From: Phanerodontia chrysosporium
Lineage: Eukaryota > Basidiomycota > Agaricomycetes > Polyporales > Phanerochaetaceae
NCBI GenBank assembly: GCA_001910725.1
Contig: MJGA01000079.1
Coordinates: 1 to 49,127 of the forward strand
Direction: 5' to 3'
DNA: 49,127 nucleotides
Within the stretch, counting starts at the first letter, position 1. Every line of letters starts with the position of its first letter. The position numbers and the translations under genes are program-made. The notes beneath the pieces were generated by a model. The model was not told the origin of the DNA, did no database searches, and was given only the letters and a program-made list of their open reading frames with translations. Positions 30,067 through 41,008 of the stretch are shown here, one piece after another.

Positions 30067-30710
30067 TCACCGCAGTTCCTGTGAGAATCGGACGGCCTTG
30101 TCACAGTGCCTTCTTGGTTATAGCAGGATACACCTGACGTTCAGTTTCCTACGAGGTTCACGGGGTTGCCTCGCCTGTCGTGTCAGAAACCAGCTAGTTC
30201 GCTACCACGACGTCAACGTCGTAGACTCGCTGTTCGAACCGCTCGTAGCATGGTCACAGTATGCAAGGCACACATGGGACCGGCCGAACAGACGTCCGAG
30301 ACCTATTCAAGGCAAATATCGTCAGTTTAGTTTGGGAATCCACGACGGCCCGAAGTATCTGTAACGAGCATCGTTCTCCAGCAAAGCCTCCCGGCCGCCA
30401 AAACAGATAGCATAGGCTAACCTCAACATGTATGAGCTCCGAGCGCATGTTCGTTGAGAGTGACCTGTTGGCAGTATGAACTGTGAGAGCCGAAAGCATG
30501 TAGTCTAACACGCACCTATCACCTCGAAAACCAGGACTCCGAGGCACTCGACGTCGCGGTACGGCGTTTCCATGATTTCGCCGCTATAGAGCTACCACCC
30601 CTGTGCCAAGCAGGTAAGGCTGCACCTTTCGTGGCGCTTTGTTCGAGCGGCCGCGTCTAAATCCCACGGTTTTCTCACGGACGACGCGCGCGCTTTGGCG
30701 GGGAACTACA
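30067..30710. other. Intergenic, no gene seen
   Basis: Short frames only. No repeat or RNA gene recognised. Confidence 0.5.
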
Positions 30711-30985
30711 TGATGCGACTGGATTCACTGCAGAATCAACGACGATAACAGGTGTTCGTCCGCCGGGGAGACTACGCTAACTTACACGGATACAACACAC
30801 AAACACGCCGAAACCAATGCCGTTGGCATCTGGCGGCGTCTGGCGTATGCGCAGGCTCGGGAGCAGTGGCTGCATCTTCTGCCGCGGCTTTTTCGAGGAG
30901 GACCGCGCGTGAGGCGCGCTGGGTACAGGAACGCGGCTTGCCAAGGCCTCCGGCAGTGCCGCCGTCGCCATACCGCCGTGTTCTA
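30711..30985 (-). pseudogene. Fragment of the F-box gene (3' end, internally deleted)
   Basis: 30711-30828 matches 34065-34178, the 3' flank and last codons of the F-box gene, including GACTACG.TAACTTACACGGATACAAC. From about 30828 the match jumps to 34470-34665, the C-terminal LRR part, with the peptide LPEALASRVP..SSSKKPR.KMQPLLPSLR. About 290 bp between the two blocks are missing and a further small deletion is present. Orientation is the same as the parent. It cannot encode a functional protein. It is a relic of a partial duplication. Confidence 0.85.
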
Positions 30986-31547
30986 ATATCAACTATGCAC
31001 CGACGGAACTTGCTCCATCATGGCATCAATCCAGAATGCATCCGGACTCTGAGGATAGTTGACGGGTGCGCTATCCCGTGGATGTAACTATTCATGCTGA
31101 TAACGCTGTAAATGACGCACAGAATAGTGCTCATGCATCGTCGCCCTCGGGAGACTTCAACCCTTGTGAGATGAAGGTGTGGCCCCCTTACGCCACGCGT
31201 TGCCATTGCTGCACCGCATTTAGTACCATCCCGTCGAGAAGGCTGCGCCTCCGGATATCGTGAGGAAGGGGAGATTGTAAATCGTCCCTAACTTCATCCG
31301 AATTCACACACTTATTACGTCTACAGAGCTGAAAGCAGGCAATGTCGTGCTTGGGCAGGAGGGCCCAGCCCGGGGCGACCAGGCTCCGCCGGCCGTTGCC
31401 TTGAAAGAAACGGCATCGGAAGGAGGTTCCGTGCAGAACAGCTGTTTGCCACCTACACGAGGCAAAGTGAACTAGTCCATACAAGGAGCGTGCGCGCTGA
31501 TGTGTGGCCACACCGACGAGTGGCGTACGCACCGCTGAGCGCGCCCG
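30986..31547. other. Intergenic, promoter region of the next gene
   Basis: No coding frame with support. Overlapping minus-strand frames (31188-31532, 31453-31734) are short and unlike known proteins. Confidence 0.45.
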
Positions 31548-31555
31548 TATATAAG
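31548..31555 (+). promoter_or_regulatory. TATA box of the orphan Pro/Ala-rich gene
   Basis: TATATAAG within CCGTATATAAGGGC, about 270 nt before the ATG at 31823. The leader that follows is C- and A-rich and free of G, as in highly expressed fungal genes. Confidence 0.65.
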
Positions 31556-31822
31556 GGCTCCTCCCTTGTTTCCTCTTTCCCCCAGAACTTGCTACACCTT
31601 TCTACGTCGCAGTACTTTTGCACTTCTCGCACTCGAAACCTGCAGACCGTGCACATCCTGCAGCGCTCAACAAGTTGAACATCCAGAACAAGCTCTATTC
31701 CCTCCTCCGCCACAACAATAACCCATCCCCCCACTCCACCGACACTATTGTTGCGTCAAACAACAAGACCCATCTCACACCACCACACCATCTCTCCCCA
31801 TCCGCCTTCACCTATCATCCCA

Positions 31823-33408
31823 ATGCCCCGCGCAATCGGACCCACCTTCTTTAGAGCGAGTGATGCCCTGTATTGGGCATCCCGCGACATCAACAGGGTC
31901 ATCGACCTGGTCCAGGCCGACGCTGCTGTCGGGGAGGGCCTCTTCTCGCGGCTCCGAAACTTCTACCGGCTCGTCGAGGACCTCCGCCACATCCACGCAA
32001 GTGTTCTCGAGGAGTTACAACCCTTCCGGACCCGCGACGAGTGGTATGCGGCCTTGGGAACGCCTGAACATGAGGACCCGCCTGATGTTGAGGACGGCAA
32101 TGAACACGATGCGGCCAACGATGGCGCTTCTAACGGAAACGCGCTGGACAACCATGACGACGCACCCGGCGACGACGCGCGTAGCGACGCGCAAGACCAG
32201 GGCCACCACCGTGCCACGCCGAGTGGCGAGGTGGACCGTGGCCGCCGAACGCCGAGTCCGCCACCTGCGCGTGTTGCACGCCCGCATACACCGACACCGC
32301 CCCCCGCATACCTGCCTAGTGAGTTTAGCTTGTTTTCATCCTTTGTCCGTGCTCATGCTGACTTACCACCTGTAGCACTCCCCTCCCTCCGCCAAGTGCT
32401 GGGCTCTCCCCTGCTCAGGAGTAGCCGCCAAGCACTGCAGTTTCAACGACTACCTAGCCCAGCGGTATCCGCCGTTGGCATATTCGCGTTGAACATAGCA
32501 ACAACGAATACAACTGGACAAGGCACCGCCTTGTCTGGCCACCACAACACCATCGTTTCCCATGGCCGCCCTCCACCTCCTTGCTGCGACACCCCCTGAG
32601 CCTCACCGGGGCCTTCGGTCGTCGGGCGACGACCCCGCTGCAGCGCGAGGTCCCGTCGACCGAGCCTGCATCCCCGATCATGGGGCCCTGCGAGGCGAAC
32701 CGGTCCGCGTCGCCGCGCAAGGACAAAGGCGAGGGGCACGCCCGCGGCGACGATGAGAAGAAGGAAACCCGCGGCAAGGGCAAGGGCCGCGCCCGCGAGG
32801 ACGACGACGACAGCGAGGACGAGACCAACCGCAAGCGGCTGAGGACCCTGTCTGGCTGCTCGCGGCGGGCGAACGGTGTCGCAGCAAACATCGAGGCCGT
32901 CGGGGAGACGCGGTACCCACCATGCCTCCACCCCTGGCGCGACGTCTACCCCGACCGTCGCCTCATCAACCTCACGCGCCTCAGTCGCACGGCGGCGACC
33001 ATGCGCAATGCCCTCCGTACGCCCTCCCCCGCACCGGCCGCACCAGTCGTGGCCGCTCCACCTCCCCCTCCGGCCGCTGCCCCCGCCGTTCCCGCGCCTC
33101 CGCCCAACTTCGTCTGGGTCGCGCCGCCGCCGGGAGCACCCGTGGCAGCTGGCTTGGAGCTGCCGCCGGTCGGCGAGGTGGCCGTGGCGGTGCCTCCGCC
33201 GCCCTCTGACCACATGCTGGCACCGATGCTGGCACTGCCTGCTCCTCCGCCGCTGCCAACACCCACACCAGCGCCCGCCGCCCCTGCTCCTGCCACGCAG
33301 ACACCGGCGCAGGCAACGGCTCCTGCGGCTGGCCCTGCTCAGGGCCCTGTGGGAGCTGCTGGGCCTGCGAGCGGTGAGAGGATGCGCATCGACTTTATCA
33401 CTGACTAG
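31823..33408 (+). CDS. Orphan Pro/Ala-rich protein, gene model unresolved
   Basis: Exon 1 (31823-32318) encodes MPRAIGPTFFRASDALYWAS, a helical N-terminal part to about residue 75, then an acidic Asp/Asn-rich stretch and a PPPA region. A typical 57-nt intron (32319-32375, GTGAGT..CTGAC..TAG) follows. After it the most protein-like frame (KCWALPCSG, CSFNDYLAQRYPPLAYSR) is not the one reached by that splice and ends in TGA at 32490. Another frame, open from 32457 to the stop at 33408, continues sensibly (EYNWTRHRLVWPPQHHRFPW), followed by a charged linker (KDKGEGHARGDDEKKET) and a long Pro/Ala tail. So either splicing is unusual or there are one or two indels. Function unknown. Confidence 0.5.
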
Positions 33409-34184
33409 AATCCCCCTTTTTTTTTCCTACCTATGCTTACGCACTTGTTTCTTCTTGTTCTCTAGCTGCGCTTGTTTTCTGTTGAACGTGTTTTCTTCGC
33501 CTTGGTAGCCCTTGTATTTTCTTGGACATTTCGTCGCCCTGGACCTTATATTCTCTTGTATTTTGTTGTCTTTTCTCGGGCTTCTGCTGGGCTTCGTGCT
33601 CTTGTACAGCTTATCGTGTTTCATGACTTGTGTATTTGTGTTTGCATGTCTCGGAGTGCCTGGACGATGTATCGTAGTCAGCGTCGGCTATCTATGCTTT
33701 GTGACGTACGTGGGCGAGAGGGCTCGTGACGCAAGCGAGCGCGAGCTTGACGCACATGCTACCATGACCTGGCAGGCCTCGTCCAGGCGTGTCATGTCAA
33801 GAGTACCTGTGTGAGTCCTGCGTACTACTCGAAGTTCTTTGTACGGGTGGATGGCAGAGGAGAAAGAGAGAAGGACGCGTGCATGAGGACGCAGTGCGGC
33901 GAAGACTTTCTGCCACGCGGTAGCGTCCTGGCGTTACCCATCCGTCGGGGCGCCCAAACGCTTGATCCGCTGATTCACATCCGCGGCGGACACCAAGGCT
34001 GCATCACGTCCTTGTCCCCGAGAGAGACGGTTCATTGTATAGAGGTCCAACCGTCGGTCCGTGATGATGCGACTGGATTGACTGCAAAACCAAGAGCGAC
34101 GACAGGTATTTGTCCGAGGGAGACTACGATAACTTACACGGATACAACATACAAACACGCCGAAAACAAGGCAGGTTACTGCAG
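33409..34184. other. Intergenic, T-rich at left
   Basis: It starts with a T run (33418-33426) and T/G-rich sequence, probably the 3' UTR of the preceding gene. 34065-34178 is the source of the duplicated block at 30711. No gene seen. Confidence 0.55.
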
Positions 34185-36050
34185 CTACCAAGGGAAGAAG
34201 AAGAACGGCGGCTCGTCTTCGTCCGTGAAGTCGTCGTACGGCTCGTAATACGGGTCGTCGTAGTAATCCTCGTCATCATACTCGTCCTCGTCGAACCAAT
34301 CCTGGACACCGTCCCACTCAACGCTCGTTGCGTCCTTGCGCAGCTTGTCGACGTCCACGAGGGCGACATTCACGCACTCACGCAGCCGCAGCGCAAGCGG
34401 TACCTTCGACTTGCGGCGCACCGCGAGCATCTTCATGTACGCCGGGATGAGCCCCGGGTCGTCCTCGATGTCGTCGGCATCTGGCGGCGTCCGGCGCATG
34501 CGCACGCCAGAGAGCTGCAGCGTGCGCAGGCTCGGGAGCAGTGGTTGCATCTTGCGCCGCGGCTTTTTCGAGGAGGACTGCGCGTGCGCCGGCTGCGACG
34601 CGCCAGGTATAGGAACGCGGCTTGCCAAGGCCTCGGGCAGTGCCGCCTCGCCATACCGGCCCACACCCAGCTCCTTCAACCCGACCATTCCTTCCCACGC
34701 GCGTATCCAGTCCTTCTTCGCCATCAGGTAGTCGCTCGATGCGATGTACATCGACTGCACATTCGCGACGGGCAATGCCGCAAGCAACGAGCTGAATATC
34801 GACACAGTAGGGCAATGGGTATGTGTGAGGGATATAGCGAGCTTGGGCTGGGCCTTTGCAGGAGGAATGTTCATCGAGGGAGGGGGATCCAGGATGGACA
34901 ACGGATACTCTTGTGTCCATGCTCGGAACGTCGATTCGCTGATACAAAGCGCGCGAATCGGAGGCATGACGACGTCGTGCTCGAGGTCTGAACGTAGCTT
35001 AGTGCTCAGCACGGGGCAGAGGTGTGAGATGTCGCTAGACCGGTAGTCCGTACAATCCAGCTGAATGGCCACGTTGGCAGGAAAGACCAGATGCTGCAGA
35101 AGAAACGCGGAAGTCTTCGCGAGCGCTCCGAGAACTAGTGTCCGGAGCTGGGGTAGACGGATGGTGAGGTCGTCAACGAGCGGCGGCATGTCATCCGAAA
35201 GCGATGGCAAAACGCCCTTGAGCTCTAGCCGTTGGAGAGCAGGCATGTTCTCGAGCGCTCGCAGAACGCAATGCAGAGTGGTATTCTGGTAGTCGTGGAG
35301 AGGATCATTCGATCTGAACGTCAAGTGTGTAAGAGTCGACTTGAATATTGGATTGTGCCACGAGATTCGGGTGTCGATAAGCTCAAGGTGGCTCAATTGT
35401 GGGAGATTGATCTTGTCGAACAGTATCTCTGAGCCAGAGATGGCAGGCATGAATGACGGACGCGTCGCAGTAACAGTGAGAGACTTCAGGAGTGGCGCAT
35501 CGCTGCCGAGATCTAGTCGACTAGCGATATTCTCTATGCTGCCCATCTTGAACACAAGGGACCCGATACGGAATAATTCTGCCATAGCAAGCTTCAAGGC
35601 ATCGCTCGCCCCGTGCGCTGCCATAATTGTGAGGTGCAGTGGAGCGCGTTTGGACCGGGTGAGCATCTCCTGGGTCCACTCGAGCCTGTCCACAGTGAAT
35701 TCGCTCCAAAGACGCGGCGAGCTGAGCGCGACTTCTCTCCAATGGTGGCAGACATGCGCGATCCTTATCCAACGTTTCGAGCGATGGTCCCGGCCATACA
35801 CGCTGCTGGACGGGTAATAGGGGCTCCCATGGCGGATGTCGGCGGCATAGTGCAGAAAGATCTCCGTGAGAAGCTCCGGGGGAAGGCAGAAGATGCGGAC
35901 GAGCTTGTTGAGCTCGCGTGTCTTCAGGATGACTTGTGTCTTGTGCGCGTTGATCTCATCCTCGAGGGCCTTGCGTGCCTTCTCGATGGCGGTCAGCTCG
36001 CGCTCAGGGGTTTTCGGCCGCACAACGACCCTGTGCAGTCCCATCAGCAT
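34185..36050 (-). CDS. F-box/LRR-type protein, single exon
   Basis: 621 residues. A heptad-like helix at about 15-50 (TAIEKARKALEDEINAHKTQ) precedes the F-box-like core near 55-110 (CLPPELLTEIFLHYA ... WIRIAHVCHHWREVALSSPRLW), the standard agaricomycete form. Irregular leucine-rich repeats follow to about 560 (LKSLTVTAT, LSHLELIDT, LQRLELKG, LRTLVLGAL, LRTLQLSGV). The C-terminus is strongly acidic and tyrosine-rich (EDEYDDEDYYDDPYYE). Such proteins are substrate adaptors of SCF ubiquitin ligases through Skp1; the target is unknown. A second ATG two codons downstream (36044) is also possible as a start. Its 3' end is the source of the fragment at 30.7 kb. Confidence 0.88.
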   Translation of the reverse strand: MLMGLHRVVVRPKTPERELTAIEKARKALEDEINAHKTQVILKTRELNKLVRIFCLPPELLTEIFLHYAADIRHGSPYYPSSSVYGRDHRSKRWIRIAHVCHHWREVALSSPRLWSEFTVDRLEWTQEMLTRSKRAPLHLTIMAAHGASDALKLAMAELFRIGSLVFKMGSIENIASRLDLGSDAPLLKSLTVTATRPSFMPAISGSEILFDKINLPQLSHLELIDTRISWHNPIFKSTLTHLTFRSNDPLHDYQNTTLHCVLRALENMPALQRLELKGVLPSLSDDMPPLVDDLTIRLPQLRTLVLGALAKTSAFLLQHLVFPANVAIQLDCTDYRSSDISHLCPVLSTKLRSDLEHDVVMPPIRALCISESTFRAWTQEYPLSILDPPPSMNIPPAKAQPKLAISLTHTHCPTVSIFSSLLAALPVANVQSMYIASSDYLMAKKDWIRAWEGMVGLKELGVGRYGEAALPEALASRVPIPGASQPAHAQSSSKKPRRKMQPLLPSLRTLQLSGVRMRRTPPDADDIEDDPGLIPAYMKMLAVRRKSKVPLALRLRECVNVALVDVDKLRKDATSVEWDGVQDWFDEDEYDDEDYYDDPYYEPYDDFTDEDEPPFFFFPW

Positions 36051-36682
36051 ATAATGGATGCGATACTGAACGCGTACTCACGTGGCACTTCCCTCCACGG
36101 ATGTCATGACGAGTGTACTCCCTGGTGGCCGGTAGTATCTGGGACGTGCTGCGCGCTCGCGCGAGTTGTGGGTGCAATTACGTAGCGACGAAGCGCGACA
36201 ACGCGGTGGCTTGCTGGTCGGCGTGAGGTAGCAAGCGGAATTTCAGATCACAGAGATATGGGACCGATGCGGTCGTAAGGGGCAGATCCTGGCGAACGCA
36301 CGACGGCGGACCTGGGCAAGTCGAAGATGGTCGTCGCAGAGCAAGTGGGATGCAGAGCCAAGCGCCATGTCCCCACAGAATTTCCCCTGAATAATTATCC
36401 CACGTGGCCGGCGCGCCGAGACGCCCGGTCTCCGAAGGCTGCATGCAAGCTGCCGCTGCCCCGCCTTTGTCGTCGCCTAACATGTCTCAACGTAGTCCCA
36501 TGTATGCCTTGAAGTGCTCGTTCGCTGTTAGCGAGGGGTTCTTCTACAACAAAGAACGGTCCGACGTCGACACCAGATGAACGCCACGCGTTCGTGGCGC
36601 TCGTCGCTCAGTGCTCGTAAGCCGATGGATGCTACCGCCCAGTCCAAGAAAGAGTCGAAAGTCCATAGTTTATTGTACACAT
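36051..36682. other. Intergenic between the F-box gene and OPT2
   Basis: It holds the F-box promoter and the 3' flank of OPT2. No gene or repeat seen. Confidence 0.5.
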
Positions 36683-39600
36683 CTAATCCAAAGCCCCATT
36701 ACCATTACAATAATCTACATTGCCCTTGGCAGGGTTACCTGCCCACGCTGGGAAGGGACGGCTTTTGCCCGACGCGCCGAACACGGCGAAGGAGAGCACA
36801 AATATCATGACTTGCGCGCCGCCGTCGAGCGCGCCGCCGAGGATGTAGTTGTACTTTTTGTACCACCCGGGGTGGTAGCGTCGCAGCCAGACTTGCGAGA
36901 GGATGCCGATGATGATCGTCATCAGGATTGGCGAGTTCGTGCCCGCGCTCATCCACTGCATGTATTGGTAGATAATCGGCAGGAGGACGTCATTCACGTT
37001 CAGAGGCCCAATCTTTGGCCAGCGCTGTGAACGTCTATGAGTATCTGCCTCGTCTTGTGAACAGCCCAAAGATAATGACCTTGCCAATGAGCCATTGGAT
37101 GATGGTCGGACCGATGCCTATCACCAGACCCATGGGGATAATGAAGTACGGACCACTCGGCGAGTAAAGTTGCTTCGCCATAGACCACGTTACCGCAGCG
37201 CTGTTCAAGCTTTGCACATACTGGCCGGACTGCACATGGCCGATCAGATGCGGTCCCGCGCCGAAATCATAGGCGGACTCACCCAAACTTGTGTGCCTAT
37301 CGGATCGAGGAGCACGTCCCTTTGGGAATCGACAATGGATACCATCACAGCTAAAATTCCATCAATCCCAGCTCCACGACTCATAAGAGACGAACTACGC
37401 ACCATAGTTGACGATCGCTCCGAGGATCGTGCCCCAGACTTGAGTCAGGAACATGACGCGTGGCGGGATCTTGAGGTACTGGCCCATCTTCAGGTCTCCT
37501 GCGAGGCCGATGGACGTCGATACGACATCGTGGCTCCACATGGAGAACTAATATAGCGTCAGCACTCGTAATGTACGCAGAAATAATAAAGTAACGCACG
37601 TAAAGGTTTGCGACCGGTTTGCCTGGGTTCACTGCGCCGGCGACCATCTTCATGAGCTGGTTCGTCGCGATACCATTACCCATGCGCGCATAGAGGAGTG
37701 TGCTGAATGGTGTAATGACGCCTGAAATTGAATAAGCATCTGGACACGAACATGCAACGCCTCTAACGCACCTCCGAGCAGCAGGGCGACTATGTAGCCG
37801 TACCAAGGAAGCGTCGTCTCACCCTTGAACACCACGATCAACCCTGCCTCCTATTAGCTTAAGAAATGAAATGAATGCTGCAGCGAGCGTACCAGCGAAG
37901 AACGACAGCACGAGCAGCGCGGCATACCAGTACCACGGCGCCTCGTCATACTTCTGCATAGCCTGTGCGAACCCCGACGTGAGATACACGCACGACGAAA
38001 AAGAGCGATGCAAGGCTCACCTGCCAGTGGCGGTCCGGCTGCGTCCCTGTGCGCGCCTGCTTGAACGACTCGACGATGTACGGGCCCCAGAAAAGGATGC
38101 AGTGTGCGATCAGACCGCCGATTGCGAGGTTCGCGCAGAGGTTCGACCACGCATTGGAGCCTATGCAGGGTCAGCGTGTGTGTGGTGGCACCAAATGGCA
38201 GGAAGAACGGACCTGTGAGAGCGGGCAGTCCGACCTCGTCGAGAGCAGTCTGGTTGAGTGTGAAGGTGCTGCCGAAGACGACAGACTGCGGGTAGCGCGT
38301 GCCGTTTTGCGCGAAGAGCGACGTAGACAGCATAGGGAACGAGAGGGACTAGACACATAACATGCCATGAGTGATGTAGGAGGCAAGGTAACTTTGGTTT
38401 ACTCACGTTCCAGGTGTTAGAATAGTAGATGCCCATGATCGCGACGTAGCAAATGGCGATGCCAAACCAAGAGTTCGCTAGATACAGGACGACGATGTTA
38501 GAAATTGCGCCTGCACGTCATAGTGCGTGCAACAGACCTTGCTGCACAAGCGGGTAACTCATAGTCCTAAGAAAAGCGTGTTAGCGCAGCACACGAGATC
38601 GAGATCACTAGACATACGTCGAGGTGATGTATTGCCAATCAAAACCAAACGACAAGAAGCCGAGGCCCTCGTTACCGTCTGTGCCGCCAAATAGGTTGGT
38701 GATGACGTCCTGAACCTTGGAAGGAGCTTTCTGCGTCGCGAGACACACGATGTTGACGCCGTTCAAGAGTGGGAAGATGTACGAGGGGAAAATCTCGTAG
38801 CAGAACATGCTGGTGAAAGCAGTCCAGAAGAGCTTCACGCGCTTCTTGTTTCCTTTCGTGTCGAAATGCAGTGCTGCGCAAAGCGTGGGGTGAGCGTGCC
38901 ACTAGAAAATGGATAAAAGTCACCAACCTTGGAAGATGGAGACCGTCGGCAAGTTCTGCGAGGTTAATGAGACAGATGAATATGTGCATAGGAATGCCGA
39001 CGCTTACCGCCCAATACACCATTTCGCTTGGGTACACGGTCAGAGGGCGGAGGAGCCCTACGATACCGTAGCCAAAGCATGCAGTCGAGAACGTCGCTAG
39101 CACGGCAGTAGTAGCATGAACGTTGGTGTCGTAGTACAGCTGCAGACAATTCCATTCAGAGTTATCCATAACACTGAAAACGCAGCAAGGCTCACCCTTT
39201 GCACGGCAAAGTTATTCACGGCACTGCTTCCATACGCAGCGGTAGATGCGACCAGGGATGCGATGACATGCTGAATTCTCGTTAGCTTCTGGACAATAGC
39301 TCACGAGAGAAGCCATACCTCCTTCAGCCTAAACTCGCCAGGGTTGATGAATTCTAGCACGGGAGCTAGCCGAGCGAAGCGAGTATTCCCAACCCATGCC
39401 GCCCTAGGCAGGAAAGTCGCCCACAGGTTTCCGATCGAGTATATCAGGAGAAGGAGAAAGACGGTAGACACGGTCACTTGGAGCGGCTTGAAGATGTAGA
39501 TCTACAGGAAGACATTAGCTTCGGAGACTAGAAGACAAGAAGGCGACGCACCTGACACATCGCCGCACCCAAGCCCGCAAACAGCGTGCCGAGAAAGATA

Positions 39601-39884
39601 GAGCGGAAGGTCAGCGACGGGTCACCGTCGTCCCGCACGTCGAACAGGAAGTTCGAGACATCCTCGCCATTGCGGATGACCGGCTCGCCGTTCACGAGGA
39701 GCGCACCCTCGCGGTACGAGAGGTCCTCGACGGACGAGCCGTCCTTGCCGTACGAGTCCGTCTCAGCCTTGTGCGCGACGGTGTCGACGACGTCGCCGTC
39801 ATGCTCGCGGACGGCCTTCTTCTCGTCGATGGCATCCGGATCGCGGAGGACGGGCAGCTCGGCGAGGGCGTTGGGGCCGGACAT
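36683..39884 (-). CDS. OPT-family oligopeptide transporter 2 (ISP4-like)
   Basis: It starts at 39884 (MSGPNALAELPVLRDPDAID), with the acidic tail and LVNGEPVIRNGEDVSNFLFD shared with OPT1. Further matches are LGTLFAGLGAAMCQ, the LYYDTNVHATTAVLATFSTA block, FGGTDGNEGLGFLSFGFDWQ, ARMGNGIATNQLMKMVAGA, QSLNSAAVTWSMAKQLYSP and TNSPILMTIIIGILSQVWLRR. It ends GNVDYCNGNGALD. The exon layout follows OPT1, with short introns, and I see no frame break. The predicted role is proton-coupled peptide uptake across the plasma membrane. The gene faces OPT1 from the other side of the TE-rich core, in inverted orientation. The two differ most in the N-terminal tail. Confidence 0.93.
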
Positions 39885-41008
39885 GGGTGGAGGGCCAAAG
39901 CAGCGTGCGTTCCGAGGCTCACCTCCCACGCAGCGCACGCGGCCATCTTAAAGCCTGCCCAGCACAGCAGAGAAAAGCTGGCCCGGGGCGTGAGCGCGAC
40001 ATGGCAGAATATTCTGGTGCAATTGTCCTGCCCGAGCGCGGGACGGTACCGAGCCCGGCAGATGGGCCTCGGAGTGTTCGAGGACATGTCGAAGTCCCGT
40101 GCAGCTATGGCGAATGCTCGCGCAAGGCGGCGAGAAAGGGCAGGGAGCGCATGGACGTGGTGCTTGAATGGCTCTCCCCGTGCATGATCAGGCAAGCATT
40201 GGGCACGGATCAGACATGGTCGACCCGGAACTTGGTGATGGCAGCGTCCGAGACGCAGAGCTGGGCGCGATGCGTGGGTTCTGAGGATCGCGCCATCGAC
40301 GCGAATGCTGCATCTTAGTCGTCCTCGGTGCCTGCCTTACGAACGTTCCACATGGTCCATCTGTTGCAGACAGCTTCCCCTTTGTCACCACGGATTGTCC
40401 TCAGACTTTCTCGGACCATCTGCATTTTCTTCTTGGGTCCCTATATCAAAAAGAGGCTCAACAAGCCTCCAACTTCCCCTGACAAGGTCGACACTCAACT
40501 CGACATGGCAGTACGATGCAAGGGCCGGCGCTTGAGCGCCACGAGGTCGCCAGGGACGTCCGATCACTACATTCAAGCCTCTTCAAACTTCATAAAACAG
40601 GGTCTATTTGTTGCCACTCGGAACGAAAGCACACGTTCGCTGCAGTAGCAAACAGCAGGAAGGGAAAAGCACTGCGGACAGGTGAGTATGTATTGAGCGA
40701 CGGGGTGGACGTACAATTACTACGGGGGAATCAATTACAGAGGCCGCAAACATATAACAGAGACCTCTAAGTGGGCTATGTACGCGAACGGGATATATAA
40801 AAAAGTCTCTGAGCGATGATGAGGGGGAGTGCAATGGAGGGGAGCTGCATGTGCGGTGGATGGTATATGATACACGGGGTACGATGCGAAGAATCCAAAG
40901 CAGAGCAAGAACACAAAGCGTTTATGATACCGGTGGGGGGATGAGGAATAAGAATAGCACAGGGGTGGAGGAAGGGGAATGAGACGGGGGGTGGGTGGGA
41001 AAAACGGT
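39885..41008. other. Intergenic, OPT2 promoter and kinase 3' flank
   Basis: 1.1 kb with only short frames. A plus-strand TATATAAAAAAG (about 40793) sits in what should be the 3' flank of the kinase gene, with no gene downstream to use it. No RNA gene recognised. Confidence 0.5.

Noticed and set aside
40790..40805. TATATAAAAAAG as a plus-strand promoter
   Set aside because: No plus-strand gene follows. The site lies in the 3' flank of the minus-strand kinase gene and is probably AT-rich 3' sequence.
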